Assembly (NCBI RefSeq): GCF_007904105.1
Contig: NZ_CP042325.1
Span: 62,001 to 126,000 of the forward strand
Reading direction: 5' to 3'
DNA: 64,000 nucleotides
From: Corynebacterium sp. sy039
GTDB lineage: Bacteria; Actinomycetota; Actinomycetes; Mycobacteriales; Mycobacteriaceae
Under the pieces are notes generated by a model, which saw only the letters and a list, made by a program, of their open reading frames with translations, was not told where the DNA came from and made no database searches. Both the position numbers and the translations under genes were made by a program. How positions within the stretch are numbered: position 1 is the stretch's first letter; the number at the start of each line of letters is the position of its first letter. Below are positions 37,339-44,607 of the stretch, piece after piece.

Positions 37339-38550
37339 ATGTCTTTCGATATTGCCCACGCGCGAGGTCTTTACACCTCTTTGAGCGATGGGTGGATCTA
37401 TCTCAACGCAGACTCGCAACCACAAGTGCCAGAAACAGTGGCAGCCGCAGTGTCGAGAAGTTTCCGCAATGCCCGGCTCATGCAAACCACCGCTTTCGAC
37501 GAGCAGCTAAGCGGCACCCATGCCCAGGCACCAGCTCTGAAATTCTATGGCAATGAACACATTAATGCTGCTCGTAGAGCACTAGCTGACCTGACCGGCA
37601 CCCAAGCACAGTGTGTCATTCTTGGCGCACAACTGCCCATGCTCTATATGCACCTTTCCCAGGCAATTCGACCTCTGATGCGTCGTGGGGCACACCTGAT
37701 TAGTTCCCGAGCAGATCGCAACTGTATTGACCCCACCATCGCAGGCATTGGCGAAGTGCGCTATAGCGAACCTGATGTGGGTACAGCAGAAGTGCCAGCA
37801 TGGCAGTATAAAGATCTGGTGAGTGGCTCTACCCGGTTGGTAAGCCTGAGCGCTGCGCATCCACACGTGGGTGTGCTCAATCCTGTTGCAGAAATATCCC
37901 AGATAGTGCATGAGCAATCCCGCTCCTGGGTACTATGCGATGTCACAGCTCTGGTTGGGGCTAAGCCGGTGAGCTTTCAAGAGCTTGGAGTAGATATCAT
38001 TGCGCTAGATTGTGCCGCTCTTGGTGGTCCAGAAATCGCAGCGCTCATCTTCCGTGACGCTAGTATGTTCCCCCGCATTGACACCACAGCATTAGAGTTT
38101 CCCATCTCAGCAGGGTTGGCTGGGGGAGTTGCTGCAATCGTAGATCACATTGCTGATTTAGCAGGTGAGCAACGTGGTAGCAGACGCAATCGACTACAGA
38201 GTGCAGTGCAAGAAACTGGCGCCTATTTAGCCAGCCTGAGCAGATACCTTGTTGATTCCCTCAGCGTGCTACCCAAAGTGCATCTATTTGGCATAACTGG
38301 AGAACTAGCCCGTAACGCCAAGACAGAACGTATCCCCAGAATCAGTTTTTGTATGGCAGGAGTTCCAGCGCACACCATATACAAGCGTTTGCTCAGCCAC
38401 GGAATCATCACCACAATGACTGGCAATGATCCGCTACTCAATATCATGGGTGCGGCAGAGACACAGGGCGTAATCAGCATAGGTCTTTCTGCCTTTAACA
38501 CCACGAATGATATTGACCAGCTGCTCAGAGCCCTTGCCTCCTTGGCATGA
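37339..38550 (+). CDS. Class V aminotransferase-like protein lacking the PLP lysine
   Basis: 403 residues with the overall fold pattern of NifS/SufS-type enzymes, including VAEISQIVHEQSRSWVLCD and GLAGGVAAIVDHI. Its conserved Asp (LCDVTALVGAKP) is kept. The usual lysine segment (SGHK-x-x-GP) reads LDCAALGGPE, so the Schiff-base Lys is Ala. It is probably a pseudoenzyme or uses the fold differently. A gene annotated as a possible aminotransferase (Rv3778c) lies at the same place in M. tuberculosis. SD GGGAG precedes the ATG. Confidence 0.8.
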   Translation: MSFDIAHARGLYTSLSDGWIYLNADSQPQVPETVAAAVSRSFRNARLMQTTAFDEQLSGTHAQAPALKFYGNEHINAARRALADLTGTQAQCVILGAQLPMLYMHLSQAIRPLMRRGAHLISSRADRNCIDPTIAGIGEVRYSEPDVGTAEVPAWQYKDLVSGSTRLVSLSAAHPHVGVLNPVAEISQIVHEQSRSWVLCDVTALVGAKPVSFQELGVDIIALDCAALGGPEIAALIFRDASMFPRIDTTALEFPISAGLAGGVAAIVDHIADLAGEQRGSRRNRLQSAVQETGAYLASLSRYLVDSLSVLPKVHLFGITGELARNAKTERIPRISFCMAGVPAHTIYKRLLSHGIITTMTGNDPLLNIMGAAETQGVISIGLSAFNTTNDIDQLLRALASLA

Positions 38551-38605
38551 TAAAAGTGAACCTGCTTTGTCCCCATTGTCATTGCCGATTGCAGACTAGT
38601 ACAGT

Positions 38606-39556
38606 CTAGTGCACAGTCAACACTATCTTTCCTGTCACTGCCCCTGATTGCAGTAGCTCATGCGCGTGCTGGGCGTCGGCAAGCTCGATAGTGCTATGCA
38701 CCTGGTGCTTAATGGTGCCATCTGCAAGCAGCGGCCAGACATTCTCAATGGTAGAAGCAACAATGCGAGCTTTATCGTCGAGATCGCGCGAACGTAGCGC
38801 AGTTGCCGATAATGTGCCGCGCTTGGCAAGTAAGCGACCAATGTTGAGCTCGCCTTTTACGCCACCTTGCATACCGATCGTCACCTGATGACCACCAGGG
38901 GCGAGCGCTCGCACATTAGCGTCGAGATATTTCGCCCCCATAATGTCCAAAATGCGATCGCATTTGTTCTTCAACAGTTCCGCGAAATCCTGCTCGCGAT
39001 AGTTGATGAGAATATCCGCGCCTAGCTGTTGACACACTGCCAATTTTTCGGCAGAGCCGGCAGTAACAGCAACAGTGGCGCCAATATGCTTAGCTAGTTG
39101 GATGGCGAAAGTGCCAATTCCGCCAGCGCCACCATGAATGAGAATGGTGTGTTGTGGTTCTAATCCAGTGAGCATCCCAATGTTTGACCACACTGTTGTG
39201 GCTACCTCTACCACAGAGGCTGCTTCTACATAGGAGTAGCCTTCAGGTATGGGCATGAGCTGGCCAACGGGAACATTCACATATTCTGCATAGCCGCCGC
39301 CGGCCAACAAACACGCGACCTGCTGACCAACCGGAACAGTGGTGTCGCCTGAATCGACGACCTCACCAGCACATTCCAATCCCAAAATTTCCGACTCGCC
39401 TGGTGGCGGCGGATAATGCCCCGCAGCTTGTAGCAAATCAGCGCGATTGACTCCAGCTGCATGAACTTTCACCAACACTTCACCAGGTTTGAGTATTGGC
39501 TTATCGACGTTGTCCAGGATCAGTTTTTTATCCGAATTGATAGTAATTGCCCTCAT
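38606..39556 (-). CDS. NAD(P)H:quinone oxidoreductase (zinc-free MDR)
   Basis: 316 residues. MDR motifs are HAAGVNRADLLQAAGHYPPP, the GLECAGEVV segment and the nucleotide motif IHGGAGGIGTFAIQLAKHIG. No structural zinc Cys cluster is present, so it belongs to the quinone oxidoreductase/PIG3 branch. It corresponds in position to Rv3777 at the edge of the arabinogalactan block. Confidence 0.87.
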   Translation of the reverse strand: MRAITINSDKKLILDNVDKPILKPGEVLVKVHAAGVNRADLLQAAGHYPPPPGESEILGLECAGEVVDSGDTTVPVGQQVACLLAGGGYAEYVNVPVGQLMPIPEGYSYVEAASVVEVATTVWSNIGMLTGLEPQHTILIHGGAGGIGTFAIQLAKHIGATVAVTAGSAEKLAVCQQLGADILINYREQDFAELLKNKCDRILDIMGAKYLDANVRALAPGGHQVTIGMQGGVKGELNIGRLLAKRGTLSATALRSRDLDDKARIVASTIENVWPLLADGTIKHQVHSTIELADAQHAHELLQSGAVTGKIVLTVH

Positions 39557-39660
39557 AGAACACTAGGTTAGATTATTTTGGGGTCTTTAGGGTACAATAT
39601 CTTTTCGTTGCGCATTTCTTGTCGCATAAGTTTTTATGCGCTTAAGTTATGTGTGGACGT

Positions 39661-39745
39661 GGAGGTATGACAGAGCGGCCGAATGTACTGGTCTTGAAAA
39701 CCAGCGTTGGGAAACCAACCCAGGGTTCAAATCCCTGTGCCTCCG
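39661..39745 (+). tRNA. tRNA-Ser(UGA)
   Basis: The 7-bp acceptor stem GGAGGTA (39661-39667) pairs with TGCCTCC (39738-39744). The anticodon stem CTGGT/ACCAG encloses CTTGAAA with anticodon TGA. The long variable arm (GTTGGGAAACCAAC) marks a class II tRNA, and the T arm contains GGTTCAAATCC. No CCA is encoded. Confidence 0.95.
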
Positions 39746-39750
39746 CAAAA

Positions 39751-39786
39751 CTCCCCCTAGTTCTTGCAGCTAGGGGGAGATTTTTG
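39751..39786 (+). terminator. Terminator of tRNA-Ser
   Basis: CTCCCCCTAG (39751-39760) pairs with CTAGGGGGAG (39770-39779), then ATTTTTGTTT. Confidence 0.9.
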
Positions 39787-39813
39787 TTTCTCTTTCTGTA
39801 ATTTCCGCGATTT

Positions 39814-40017
39814 CTATACCCCTAATTTCTTGAGGATGTATGCGACATTTTCGGGAGAATTGAGGCGTTCCCCATTTTCATCAGGTTTACTATTTTTTAA
39901 TTCATTGTAGATATCTTGTTCTGTGGGCGTTTTCCCCATGGCGGCGAATTTCCAGTCAAGGAATTGAACCACAAAATCTAATTGGGATACTCGAGTATCA
40001 AGAAAACCTTTCATCAT
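39814..40017 (-). CDS. Small hypothetical protein next to tRNA-Ser
   Basis: 67 residues ([34 protein letters not shown]...[11 protein letters not shown]), soluble and helical. AGAAGGAGAAAATG gives a good ribosome binding site on the minus strand. No family recognised. Confidence 0.6.
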   Translation of the reverse strand: MMKGFLDTRVSQLDFVVQFLDWKFAAMGKTPTEQDIYNELKNSKPDENGERLNSPENVAYILKKLGV

Positions 40018-40058
40018 TTTCTCCTTCTTTTTCTATCTGTTAAATACACAATCAAATA

Positions 40059-40097
40059 TAGACAGCTTGGTCTACTTTGTCTAATTGAAAATAGACA
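40059..40097. promoter_or_regulatory. Two TAGAC-type dyads between divergent genes
   Basis: TAGAC-N6-GTCTA (40059-40074) and TGTCTA-N8-TAGACA (40078-40097) lie upstream of the NAD(P)-binding remnant. They look like a tandem operator for a MarR/HxlR/TetR-type regulator, but no such regulator gene is adjacent. Confidence 0.45.
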
Positions 40098-40104
40098 GAG
40101 ATTT

Positions 40105-40575
40105 CTGCTTGGCGGGAATAGTGGCGCAGGAATGGTTGGCTCTGCAATAGCAGAGCGTGCCGTCGAACGCGGTCACAGTGTTATTGGCTTTTCTCGAAAA
40201 GCTCAGCCAGCGCACCCTATTCATGCGGTTGATTATCGCGTCGGTGACATCGCTGATACACAAATGGTGGCACACGTGGCAACAGATGTTGATGTTCTCG
40301 TGATCGCTATTCCGATTAACCGAGAAACTGGCGAATCAGAAAGTATTATTGCAGCGTACCGCGCTCTCATCGCGGCTCGACCACAGGCGCGTGTCATAGT
40401 CGTCGGTGGTGCTGGCGGATTAGAGCTTCCCGACGGCACGCTTTTGGTAGATTCACCAGATTTTCCTGGCGACTATGTGAACACTGGTACGTTTGCCAAG
40501 GCAGTCCTCGATGAGATTGATGATCCGCAGTATCGTCGTCAGCGCTTTACTGTCGCGGATAAAGTGGATGGATAG
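40105..40575 (+). pseudogene. NAD(P)H-binding (NmrA/YwnB-like) protein, degenerate
   Basis: The frame encodes GGNSGAGMVGSAIAERAVERGHSVIGFSRK, the Rossmann core of an atypical SDR, and VVGGAGGLELPDGTLLVDSPDFP...DEIDDPQYRRQRFTVA, the family C-terminus. There is no convincing start codon near the core; the open frame continues upstream into non-homologous sequence. About 50 residues usually lying between VDSPDFP and the RFTVA end are missing. Both points indicate an inactive remnant. Confidence 0.65.
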
Positions 40576-40607
40576 ACTGGATAAAGCCGAGAAGTCAGCG
40601 TGATACT

Positions 40608-41747
40608 TTATTCTTGTTCACGCAATTGCACTGATTGCTGCTCTAACTGGGTATTTAATTTCTGATAACTATTCAGGGCATTACTTGCCCGAGGCGGTGT
40701 GCGAATAAGTTTCTCGGAGCTTATTCCTGCTTGCAGCTCGCGGATTCTGGCTACCTCGGCATCGAGTTTGATGCCGAGCAAGAGCATGGTATTGGCAATG
40801 AGCAAACCAAAGAGTGCAGAAAGCACACCGCCAAGAGCACCAAATAAGCCGATATGTGCGAAGTGGCTGAGATAGAACTCAAGCACATAAATCACAAGGG
40901 CAATACCAGCAACAGCAAAAATAGAGCCGGAAGTTACCCATCGAAAGCGTCCATGCTGCACATTAGGCGTGACGTGATAGAGCAGTGCGATAAAAAGCAT
41001 GGTGAGTAGCAGAATTGCTGGCCAGCGCACATAACGCCAGACAGGGAGAAAATGATTGGCCATAAAGAGAAAAACATTTTCCCAACCTAATGGCTCGGCG
41101 AGGCGTTCTAGTAGTGGCAGGAGGAGATCTTCTCGCATGAAGTAAGCGCCTGCAATGATGACCATGCCTAAAACCAAGGTCAGGGTGAGAGCCCACATAG
41201 TCGCCCAGGTACGGATAATGCTGCGTCCTTCTAAACGTCCATACATACTATTGGCGCTTCGAGAGAAAGCACGGACATAGGCAGAGGAAGAAAATAGCGC
41301 AAAAAGCACACTTATGACCAGCATAATGACTGACTGCTCAGTAGAACCGATGAGCACGAGTGCGATATGCCGTGCATTATCTGCATAATTATGCGGGATA
41401 TTTTTACTGATAAATTCGTCGGTAAGCTGCAGTATTTGAGATCGATTGTGGTCAAGGAAAAGCGTCGTTATGGCATAAAAGGCGAGCAGAGTGGGCATTG
41501 CGGTGAGTAGGGTGAAAAAACTCAGCGTCGCGCCTTTGTCGATAAGCGAGTGGTAGAAGAACTCAAAGTATAGTCGCCGAATAATCAGTGGCCATGCGCG
41601 CGGGTGTATCCAACGCTGTTCCTTGAATACTTCTTGGCGATATTCATCTTTTGAGAGAGTGGTGGCTACCTTGCCACCAGCAGCAGCAACGCGTGGTTGC
41701 TGGGAGCTTGTCGACGCTGCTGCTACGGACTCTTCTCTTTTGCTCAT
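40608..41747 (-). CDS. YihY/BrkB-family membrane protein
   Basis: 379 residues. A cytoplasmic N-terminus of about 60 residues precedes six membrane segments with the family motif DKGATLSFFTLLTAMPTLLAFY, and a hydrophilic tail rich in Gln and Ser follows. The function in the family is unsettled (formerly mis-assigned as RNase BN). It is followed on the chromosome by the metallophosphoesterase gene upstream on the same strand, with a 39-bp gap. Confidence 0.85.
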   Translation of the reverse strand: MSKREESVAAASTSSQQPRVAAAGGKVATTLSKDEYRQEVFKEQRWIHPRAWPLIIRRLYFEFFYHSLIDKGATLSFFTLLTAMPTLLAFYAITTLFLDHNRSQILQLTDEFISKNIPHNYADNARHIALVLIGSTEQSVIMLVISVLFALFSSSAYVRAFSRSANSMYGRLEGRSIIRTWATMWALTLTLVLGMVIIAGAYFMREDLLLPLLERLAEPLGWENVFLFMANHFLPVWRYVRWPAILLLTMLFIALLYHVTPNVQHGRFRWVTSGSIFAVAGIALVIYVLEFYLSHFAHIGLFGALGGVLSALFGLLIANTMLLLGIKLDAEVARIRELQAGISSEKLIRTPPRASNALNSYQKLNTQLEQQSVQLREQE

Positions 41748-41786
41748 CGTTTACAAAATACCTGAAAATGCCATGAGCACAGGTTT

Positions 41787-43004
41787 TTAGCTCGGCATTT
41801 TTACATATTCAGGCAACTCGGCTGGTTGAGCGATTGGTTGTTTCGCTGGTTGCATATCCAAACCAAGATCTTTGGCAAAGATGAGCCGTGTTGTTTCATA
41901 AATGCGGTCACTATTTTCGTTGAGCTCAAAGACTCGTGCTCCGCGTAAAGTGTGTTGGAGAATGGTGCCGTCGTGCAAACCATAAGGGGCAAAGCCGGTG
42001 CCTGGGCAGTAGCCAAGTTCTACGCCAAAATAATCGCCATAGTAACTATTGATATGGTCGTGACCACAGTAAATACCAAGGACATCGCCACGTTCACGGA
42101 CTGCGCCGTAAATGCCAGAGTTAAACGAGCCATAACAGACGTCTTCGTTTTTGACACCAGAAATTTTGTGACGCTTGGTCGCATCTTTGTGCTTAGAGTC
42201 TGAGTGATTTGCAGGACCGCCGAACCACATATCACGGTGCTCATAGGTAGGGATGTGGAAATACATCAGGCTCGGGATTTTCTTGCCGAAACGTTTTTCA
42301 GTAGCCAGGGATAACTCGCGATACCACTTGATCTGTTCTGGACGAATATAGTCGTAATGCGGTAGTTCATCATTATCTTGAACGGAATCATTTTCTGGCA
42401 GGTAGTTACCAGAATCGAGCAACCAAATCGCAAAGGCAGCATGGTCCTTGTTCTTAGCGGAGCCGATCAAGAGTTGAGCGTCGGAATGCCCAAATGGACG
42501 ATCAGTGGCCTCAGGATTGAGATTGTGGCGATAGCTACGCACGAATTGTGACATATGCTTTTCATATACGCCTGTGTTTGCTTCTTTAACCGAGTCTTCA
42601 TCGTGGTTGCCGTAGGTGATTGCCCAAGGGATATTGCGCTGCTCCATAGGCAGTACCACGTTGTTTATTGCTTGGTACACCTGCTTTGGATTGGTGGGAC
42701 CATCGGTGATGACATCACCGTTGATGAGCGCAAAGTCTGGCTTTTCTTGATCCAAGACTTTGGACATGAACTCGATAGTGCGTTTATCGGTCATGTGATC
42801 GTCTTGGGTGTCATTGAACTGGACAATCTTAAACCGTCCGTCGCTATTGAAGTGCAATGGCAGGGCAGTATTGGTGTTGCTTTCTTGAGCCTGAGCAGCG
42901 TAGTTACTGCTGCGTGAGGATAATACAGCGCCTGCGGCGAAAATGCTGCCGCCTTGTAGCAATCGACGACGAGAAATCTGCGGTTGAGAATGCGAATTAT
43001 TCAT
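41787..43004 (-). CDS. Tat-exported calcineurin-like metallophosphoesterase
   Basis: 405 residues. A twin-arginine signal SRRRLLQGGSIFAAGAVLSS leads the protein. Metal-site motifs of the calcineurin-like fold follow: FNDTQDDH (D-x-x... site), INGDVITDG, TYGNHDE, and GHDHINSYYG. It resembles the Dcr2/purple-acid-phosphatase-like phosphohydrolases. Probably a secreted phosphatase. Confidence 0.87.
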   Translation of the reverse strand: MNNSHSQPQISRRRLLQGGSIFAAGAVLSSRSSNYAAQAQESNTNTALPLHFNSDGRFKIVQFNDTQDDHMTDKRTIEFMSKVLDQEKPDFALINGDVITDGPTNPKQVYQAINNVVLPMEQRNIPWAITYGNHDEDSVKEANTGVYEKHMSQFVRSYRHNLNPEATDRPFGHSDAQLLIGSAKNKDHAAFAIWLLDSGNYLPENDSVQDNDELPHYDYIRPEQIKWYRELSLATEKRFGKKIPSLMYFHIPTYEHRDMWFGGPANHSDSKHKDATKRHKISGVKNEDVCYGSFNSGIYGAVRERGDVLGIYCGHDHINSYYGDYFGVELGYCPGTGFAPYGLHDGTILQHTLRGARVFELNENSDRIYETTRLIFAKDLGLDMQPAKQPIAQPAELPEYVKMPS

Positions 43005-43098
43005 TTAACCTAAGGTAGCAATGTAATTTAACGAAAAATTAACACCGATGTGAAGAAAATATGAACGCACTTTTTTGTGGTTTTTATAATCTAAAACC

Positions 43099-43605
43099 AT
43101 GACCTCCCCAGAAAATGTTTTGCTGTATTTGTCGCCAGAGCATGACGCACAGGTGCGTGAAATTTTTGGTCAGTTAGCGGCTATGGGTTTCCCGGAGCAG
43201 AAACAAACTCCGCACATTAGTATCACTTTTGCGCCAAAATTGAAGCCGCAGGTAGTGCAGCGAGCAGCAGAATTATTACCAGAGGTTATTCCCGCCACTT
43301 TAGAACGACGCGGTGTTGTGGTTTTTGGTCGTAAAAGAAAACAGACAGTCGCGTGGCTATTGGAAGGCTCGACGCGCCTAGAAGAAGTCGCTCGAGAAAT
43401 TAGTGCACTCAACCCTGACGGTCGGGGAGCGCGATGGATTCCACATCTCACAATGGGGTTGAGGTTACCGCGTGAGATTGTCCCAGCATATGTCGAGGCT
43501 TTGGGGCAGGTGACTTCGTCACATTTTTATCAGATTCATGCTCAGCGCGCTGGCTACTGGCAACCAGCTCAGCAGCAGCTACATACCCTGGCAGATAATT
43601 CTTAA
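43099..43605 (+). CDS. 2'-5' RNA ligase / LigT-like 2H phosphoesterase
   Basis: 168 residues. Two H-x-[ST] motifs, TPHISITF (residue about 36) and WIPHLTMGL (residue about 116), define the 2H phosphoesterase superfamily. The usual substrates are cyclic phosphates or RNA ends; the target here is unknown. It converges with the next gene with a 4-bp overlap. Confidence 0.82.
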   Translation: MTSPENVLLYLSPEHDAQVREIFGQLAAMGFPEQKQTPHISITFAPKLKPQVVQRAAELLPEVIPATLERRGVVVFGRKRKQTVAWLLEGSTRLEEVAREISALNPDGRGARWIPHLTMGLRLPREIVPAYVEALGQVTSSHFYQIHAQRAGYWQPAQQQLHTLADNS

Positions 43606-43862
43606 TATCTGAATGCGATGACATTGTCATCGGCATCACGAGGGGGTTTTCCATTTATTTTCCAAGATGCAATTCTGTCTAGGAGATCTGCATTATCGCG
43701 GACTGGTGTGGAAGAGTCATCTTTAGCTTCGACGGCAATAAAGCTGACGTCGTCGGCGGCATAAGAATAGCGACACCACGGGACACCGTCTTTTATGCGG
43801 AATTCAAGCGGGCCGGATAGGGCGCCATCTGTGGTCATAACGACGATTTTTTCAATAATCAT
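43602..43862 (-). CDS. Small hypothetical soluble protein
   Basis: 86 residues (IIEKIVVMTTDGALSGPLEFRIKDGVPWCRYSYAADDVSFIAVEAKDDSS...), probably a small beta-strand protein. No family recognised. Confidence 0.5.
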   Translation of the reverse strand: MIIEKIVVMTTDGALSGPLEFRIKDGVPWCRYSYAADDVSFIAVEAKDDSSTPVRDNADLLDRIASWKINGKPPRDADDNVIAFRY

Positions 43863-44015
43863 GAGCTAAGAATATCCGAGCCACGTTTCGTCTCGCGGAC
43901 TTGGTGAGGATTTTTCTTCAGAACTGCATTCCGATATTGCAGTACGCTCAACAGTCTTTGATACTGAGAAACGTAACCCCTCGTTCAGTATTTTCTTTGG
44001 ATTGGAGAAAAGATC

Positions 44016-44510
44016 ATGCGCTTTGTTAAGAAAACAGTTATGGCTTGTACTGCATTTGCTATTGCGACGACAGGCCTTGTTGCTCAACCTGCTTCGGCTG
44101 CCCCTATTTCCCAAGAGACTCTTGATAGTCTTGTAAAGAGCCTGGCTGTGCCAGGTGGCGTACTTAACCCTGTGGAGCGTCAGCGCCTTGTGGCTGATAC
44201 GAACGCGTTTCGTGTCCAAAATGGTAAGCGACCACTAGCGGTGAGCCCAGATTTGTCTATCGGCGCACAATTATGGGCAGAATACATGGCAAAAACTGGT
44301 CAGTTCATGCACTACCCATTTGGTAATGGTCGTTTCGGAGAGAACATCTGGATGGCCAAGGGTGTTTCTTATACCGAAGCAGTACCAGGTTGGATTAACT
44401 CTCCTGGTCACCGCCAGAATATGCTCACTGATTCCTACACAAAGATTGGCATTGGTGTTGCATATGCTCCAGATGGAACTGTGTATGCGGTACAGCGTTT
44501 TAAGCGCTAA
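44016..44510 (+). CDS. Secreted CAP (SCP/PR-1) domain protein
   Basis: 164 residues. Signal peptide with cleavage after ASA (residue about 28). The CAP domain has ADTNAFRVQNGKRPLAVSPDL, HYPFGNGRFGENIW and GWINSPGHRQNML. The His and Glu of the CAP cavity are present (HYPFG, GENIW). Bacterial CAP proteins are extracellular and of mostly unknown role. SD GGAGAAAAG lies upstream. Confidence 0.88.
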   Translation: MRFVKKTVMACTAFAIATTGLVAQPASAAPISQETLDSLVKSLAVPGGVLNPVERQRLVADTNAFRVQNGKRPLAVSPDLSIGAQLWAEYMAKTGQFMHYPFGNGRFGENIWMAKGVSYTEAVPGWINSPGHRQNMLTDSYTKIGIGVAYAPDGTVYAVQRFKR

Positions 44511-44559
44511 AGCGTGTTTGTAGTTGTGGCGGTATTGCCGATTCCCACTAATTGAAAAT

Positions 44560-44599
44560 AATTGCACACTGTTTGCAACTTTTCGCACGGTGTGCAATT
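44560..44599 (+). promoter_or_regulatory. Probable TetR operator at the MmpL promoter
   Basis: A perfect 10-bp inverted repeat, AATTGCACAC (44560-44569) and GTGTGCAATT (44590-44599), ends 8 bp before the transporter start. The co-transcribed TetR regulator at 47046 is the obvious candidate to bind it. Confidence 0.6.
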
Positions 44600-44607
44600 A
44601 TGTGGTT

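Noticed and set aside
39745..40600. Integrated element at tRNA-Ser
   Set aside because: No integrase and no repeat of the tRNA 3' end is seen in the following sequence.
43866..44219. 117-residue minus-strand ORF
   Set aside because: Antisense to the signal peptide and CAP domain of the secreted protein at 44016-44510.
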